Below are positions 5,478 to 7,250 of a stretch of DNA of 7,250 bases, piece after piece. The notes under the pieces were generated by a model. That model did no database searches. It saw only the letters and a program-made list of their open reading frames with translations, and was not told the DNA's origin. The translations under genes were made by a program, and so were the position numbers. Numbering within the stretch: the first letter of the stretch is position 1; each line of letters opens with the position of its first letter. This DNA is from DASYAN01 sp036501345 (lineage in GTDB: Bacteria > Chloroflexota > Ktedonobacteria > Ktedonobacterales > Ktedonobacteraceae): positions 1-7,250 of the forward strand of contig DASYAN010000284.1 of NCBI GenBank assembly GCA_036501345.1. Direction: 5' to 3'.

Positions 5478-6632
5478 TCAGATCAATAAATTTGCTCTTG
5501 CTTCCTTTGCCTGCTTATAGACCTGTTCTAGGTTATCGCCAATAGCGGTGATATGACCCATTTTGCGATCGATCTTGGTTTCGCGCTTGCCGTAGAGGTG
5601 AACAAATATGTGTGCATGGTCATAATCTGTGTGCCAATGGGGATTAGCGGGACCATTGCGTGTACCCAGGATATTTTCCATGACGGAGGCGGGATAGAGC
5701 ATGTCAGTTGATGTCAGTGGAAGGTTGGTAACGGCTCGCAGGTGCTGTGTGAACTGGGATGTTCGGCATGCCTCGATTGTATAATGCCCCAGATTATGTG
5801 GGCGTGGAGCAATCTCATTGAGCCAGATTTTACCCGCTTTATCCAGGAAGAATTCTACACCAAAGATCCCTATACCACGCAAGGCATCAATGGCTTGGCG
5901 AGCAATTTCTTGAGCTTCGATGAGTAATGAAGCGGCAATAGGAGCTGGAGCAAGTACGGTCTCGCATATATCGCGCGTGTGGATCATCTCAACGACAGGA
6001 TGCGTAGCACTCTCACTACGCTCATTGCGAGCAATCATCAGGCCTAATTCTTTGTCCAGATCCAGACATTGCTCAACGTATAGCTCACGCTCACCCAGCT
6101 TCTCCAGTGCCGCAACAATATCCTCATGCTTGTTGATACGAGCGTTGCCACGACCATCATAGGCATCTTTTTTGGCTTTCAGCACCAGTGGATAGCCCCA
6201 GGCTTGCACCGCTTGCTCAATATCGGCTGGAGAATCGATGGACATAAAAGGTGCAACAGGAATACCATGGCGAGATAAAAAGGCTTTTTGCTCATACTTA
6301 TTCTGAATAATTGCCAGCAGTTGCGGCGATGGATATATCTTCACACTCTCCTGCTGCAACGCTTGCAAGGCCTGGGTATTAATATGTTCGATTTCATAGG
6401 TCAGGATATCGGCACGTTGCGCCAATTGACGCAGAGCTGCTGGATCTTTCAGGCTGCCGAGGATTTGATCTGCCACAACCGAAGCTGGACATTCAGGCGT
6501 CGGGTCCAGCACAGTAACGGCTGCATAACCCATCACACATGCGGCCTCACTGATCATTAGACCAAGCTGACCACCACCAATAATCCCAATGCGCGTTGAG
6601 CGAATAATATCTACTTCTGAATAATTCTGCAT
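5478..6632 (-). CDS. purK: N5-carboxyaminoimidazole ribonucleotide synthetase, PurK
   Basis: PurK is an ATP-grasp enzyme that carboxylates aminoimidazole ribonucleotide with bicarbonate and ATP in de novo purine synthesis; PurE then rearranges the product. The 384 residues are the normal length. GIIGGGQLG (16-24) opens the N-terminal domain, and TYEIEHIN (78-85) is the PurK-specific segment. The ATP-grasp part has NKYEQKAFL (111-119), VLKAKKDAYDGRGN (150-163), EQCLDLDKE (187-195), GVEFF (258-262) and the metal-binding NEIAPRPHN (272-280). Leu281 replaces the Ser usual in the NSGH motif. A frame extends to 6689, but the ATG at 6630-6632 is preferred because GGAG lies 7 bases before it. No purE is present in the 600 bases upstream or after it in the window. 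The nearby repeats and insertion have not damaged the frame. Confidence 0.97.
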   Translation of the reverse strand: MQNYSEVDIIRSTRIGIIGGGQLGLMISEAACVMGYAAVTVLDPTPECPASVVADQILGSLKDPAALRQLAQRADILTYEIEHINTQALQALQQESVKIYPSPQLLAIIQNKYEQKAFLSRHGIPVAPFMSIDSPADIEQAVQAWGYPLVLKAKKDAYDGRGNARINKHEDIVAALEKLGERELYVEQCLDLDKELGLMIARNERSESATHPVVEMIHTRDICETVLAPAPIAASLLIEAQEIARQAIDALRGIGIFGVEFFLDKAGKIWLNEIAPRPHNLGHYTIEACRTSQFTQHLRAVTNLPLTSTDMLYPASVMENILGTRNGPANPHWHTDYDHAHIFVHLYGKRETKIDRKMGHITAIGDNLEQVYKQAKEARANLLI

Positions 6633-6642
6633 GCTATATCTC

Positions 6643-6654
6643 CATTGTACAATG
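6643..6654. promoter_or_regulatory. Perfect 12-bp palindrome in the purK leader
   Basis: CATTGTACAATG is a perfect palindrome that overlaps the GG of the purK ribosome site on its upstream side, 10 bases from the start codon. It could be an operator, or an RNA stem affecting translation. No second copy was seen in the window. Confidence 0.35.
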
Positions 6655-6674
6655 AACCCGATGATCGCGTCCGC
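6654..6674 (-). repeat. Dispersed repeat unit (copy D) in the purK leader
   Basis: The minus strand reads GCGGACGCGATCATCGGGTTC, a close relative of the GGACGCGAT-AA-ATCGGGTCC unit at 6931. The unit is itself nearly palindromic (GGACGCGAT against ATCGGGTTC), so it would form a stem in the purK leader RNA. Confidence 0.5.
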
Positions 6675-6729
6675 TGGTAGCCCACACACTCACCTTCTGA
6701 TTGCCTTCTGCAAGGAGCATTCCATGCTA

Positions 6730-6759
6730 ATCATACCAGAATCACACATCTTTAACCAA
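6730..6759 (-). promoter_or_regulatory. Candidate purK promoter
   Basis: On the minus strand an extended -10, TGGTATGAT (TATGAT is the complement of 6730-6735), follows a weak TTGGTT (complement of 6754-6759) by 18 bases. It would give a leader of about 90 bases that includes repeat copy D and the 12-bp palindrome. Confidence 0.35.
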
Positions 6760-6912
6760 CGGATCCCTGGCTCAGATGCATTCGCATGGCCCGCTCGTGC
6801 AATGCTGTCGTATCTTTTTCGATCAGAGGAGCGAAGTACGATGGCAGACTGTTTCGATATTTTCTCGCCCGGGTGTGCGAAGGATTGTTGCATGGAGGTA
6901 TCCACGGTCAAT

Positions 6913-7113
6913 GGCCCCTCCCCGCCCCACGGACGCGATAAATCGGGTCCCTACACTCAGGCAATAAATTGCCGTATATACCTGAGATATCAAGTATATA
7001 TTTTTGTGCCTTCTGAGAGGAATAGCCCTCTTTCCGAGCCAGTGAGAGCGATCGAGGAAAAAGAAAGCGGTGTTGCATGAAAAAAGCAATTTATTGCCCG
7101 AGTGTAGGGGCCC
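6913..7113. repeat. Dispersed repeat copy C in an inverted pair
   Basis: The left arm carries GGACGCGATAAATCGGGTCC (6931-6950), then CTACACTCAG and GGCAATAAATTGCC, a perfect palindrome (6960-6973). The right arm at 7086-7113 is its inverse: GGGTCCCTACACTCAGGCAA.. (6945-6972) matches the complement of 7086-7113 at 25 of 28 positions. Weaker pairing extends about 10 bases outward. The 113 bases between contain an AT-rich hairpin, TATATAC (6975-6981) with GTATATA (6994-7000), followed by TTTTT. No flanking duplication and no ORF of its own were seen. Confidence 0.6.
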
Positions 7114-7250
7114 AATTCATGACTCTGCTGGGAAATTTTGTAAGCATGTCAGGAAACCCTTGTAAGGACGTGCAAGCATCATGCGACCTCCAGCGGTTGC
7201 AAACGAGCGAATGGTGATCGCGGGCGAGAAGGGCGAGAAGTCTTTCCACG
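7114..7250. other. Non-coding right edge
   Basis: It begins with ATGACTCTGCTG (7119-7130), shared with repeat copy B at 4494, so at least part of it belongs to the same repeat family. A minus-strand frame is open from the window edge to 7091, but its end is made of repeat sequence and no family is recognisable. Nothing else is supported. Confidence 0.4.

Noticed and set aside
6631..7080. 149-codon plus-strand ORF upstream of and antisense to purK's start
   Set aside because: No RBS, no recognisable family, overlaps the purK start region and runs through the repeat arms; composition looks non-coding.
7091..7249. Minus-strand frame open from the window edge
   Set aside because: Its last codons are repeat sequence and no protein family is visible; two other frames there are equally open.

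Overview
The window looks like chromosomal DNA of a mid-GC, free-living bacterium, most likely a Chloroflexota of the Ktedonobacteria type. That placement is an inference. It rests on a Uma2-family nuclease, sigma70-like promoters, purine-rich ribosome binding sites, a stand-alone purK, and a dispersed palindromic repeat built on GGACGCGAT..ATCGGGTCC and GGGCAATAAATTGCCC that I associate with that group. No database search was possible.

Left part (1-2019) is a region of gene decay. A type I glutamine synthetase gene on the minus strand has lost its centre (an in-frame deletion) and its C-terminus. On the plus strand, behind a good promoter, lies a fragment of a glycogen-debranching or amylo-alpha-1,6-glucosidase-like glycoside hydrolase. 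It keeps the FFGRD, EEPGKIxHE and YYGTIDATPLY motifs, then breaks at a frameshift and runs into an unrelated-looking or C-terminal tail. A strong rho-independent terminator stands between the two.

Middle part (2112-4475) is healthy. A Uma2-family putative endonuclease with its own promoter is convergent with a three-gene minus-strand operon. In transcription order the operon is an unrecognised 80-residue protein, a single-domain rhodanese, and enoyl-ACP reductase FabI. The two transcription units meet at a palindromic repeat. A promoter with two CCCAYGTG direct repeats is proposed for the operon.

The stretch 4476-5477 is accessory. It holds a repeat copy split by an 82-nt insert with imperfect inverted ends, a structured terminator-rich segment, and an orphan AT-rich ORF. 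The orphan's excellent ribosome binding site faces ATA instead of ATG. A 168-bp non-autonomous element, with 16-bp terminal inverted repeats and a perfect 8-bp target duplication, has landed in the last codons of that orphan. A long imperfect hairpin follows.

Right part (5478-7250) carries purK (de novo purine synthesis) on the minus strand. A 12-bp palindrome overlaps its leader just upstream of the ribosome binding site, and a repeat copy lies in the leader. The last 500 bases are non-coding, with a roughly 170-bp inverted-repeat unit. I found no defence system or other obvious multi-gene novelty. The most interesting signals are the TSD-flanked mini-element, the ATA-start orphan and the nested repeat structure.
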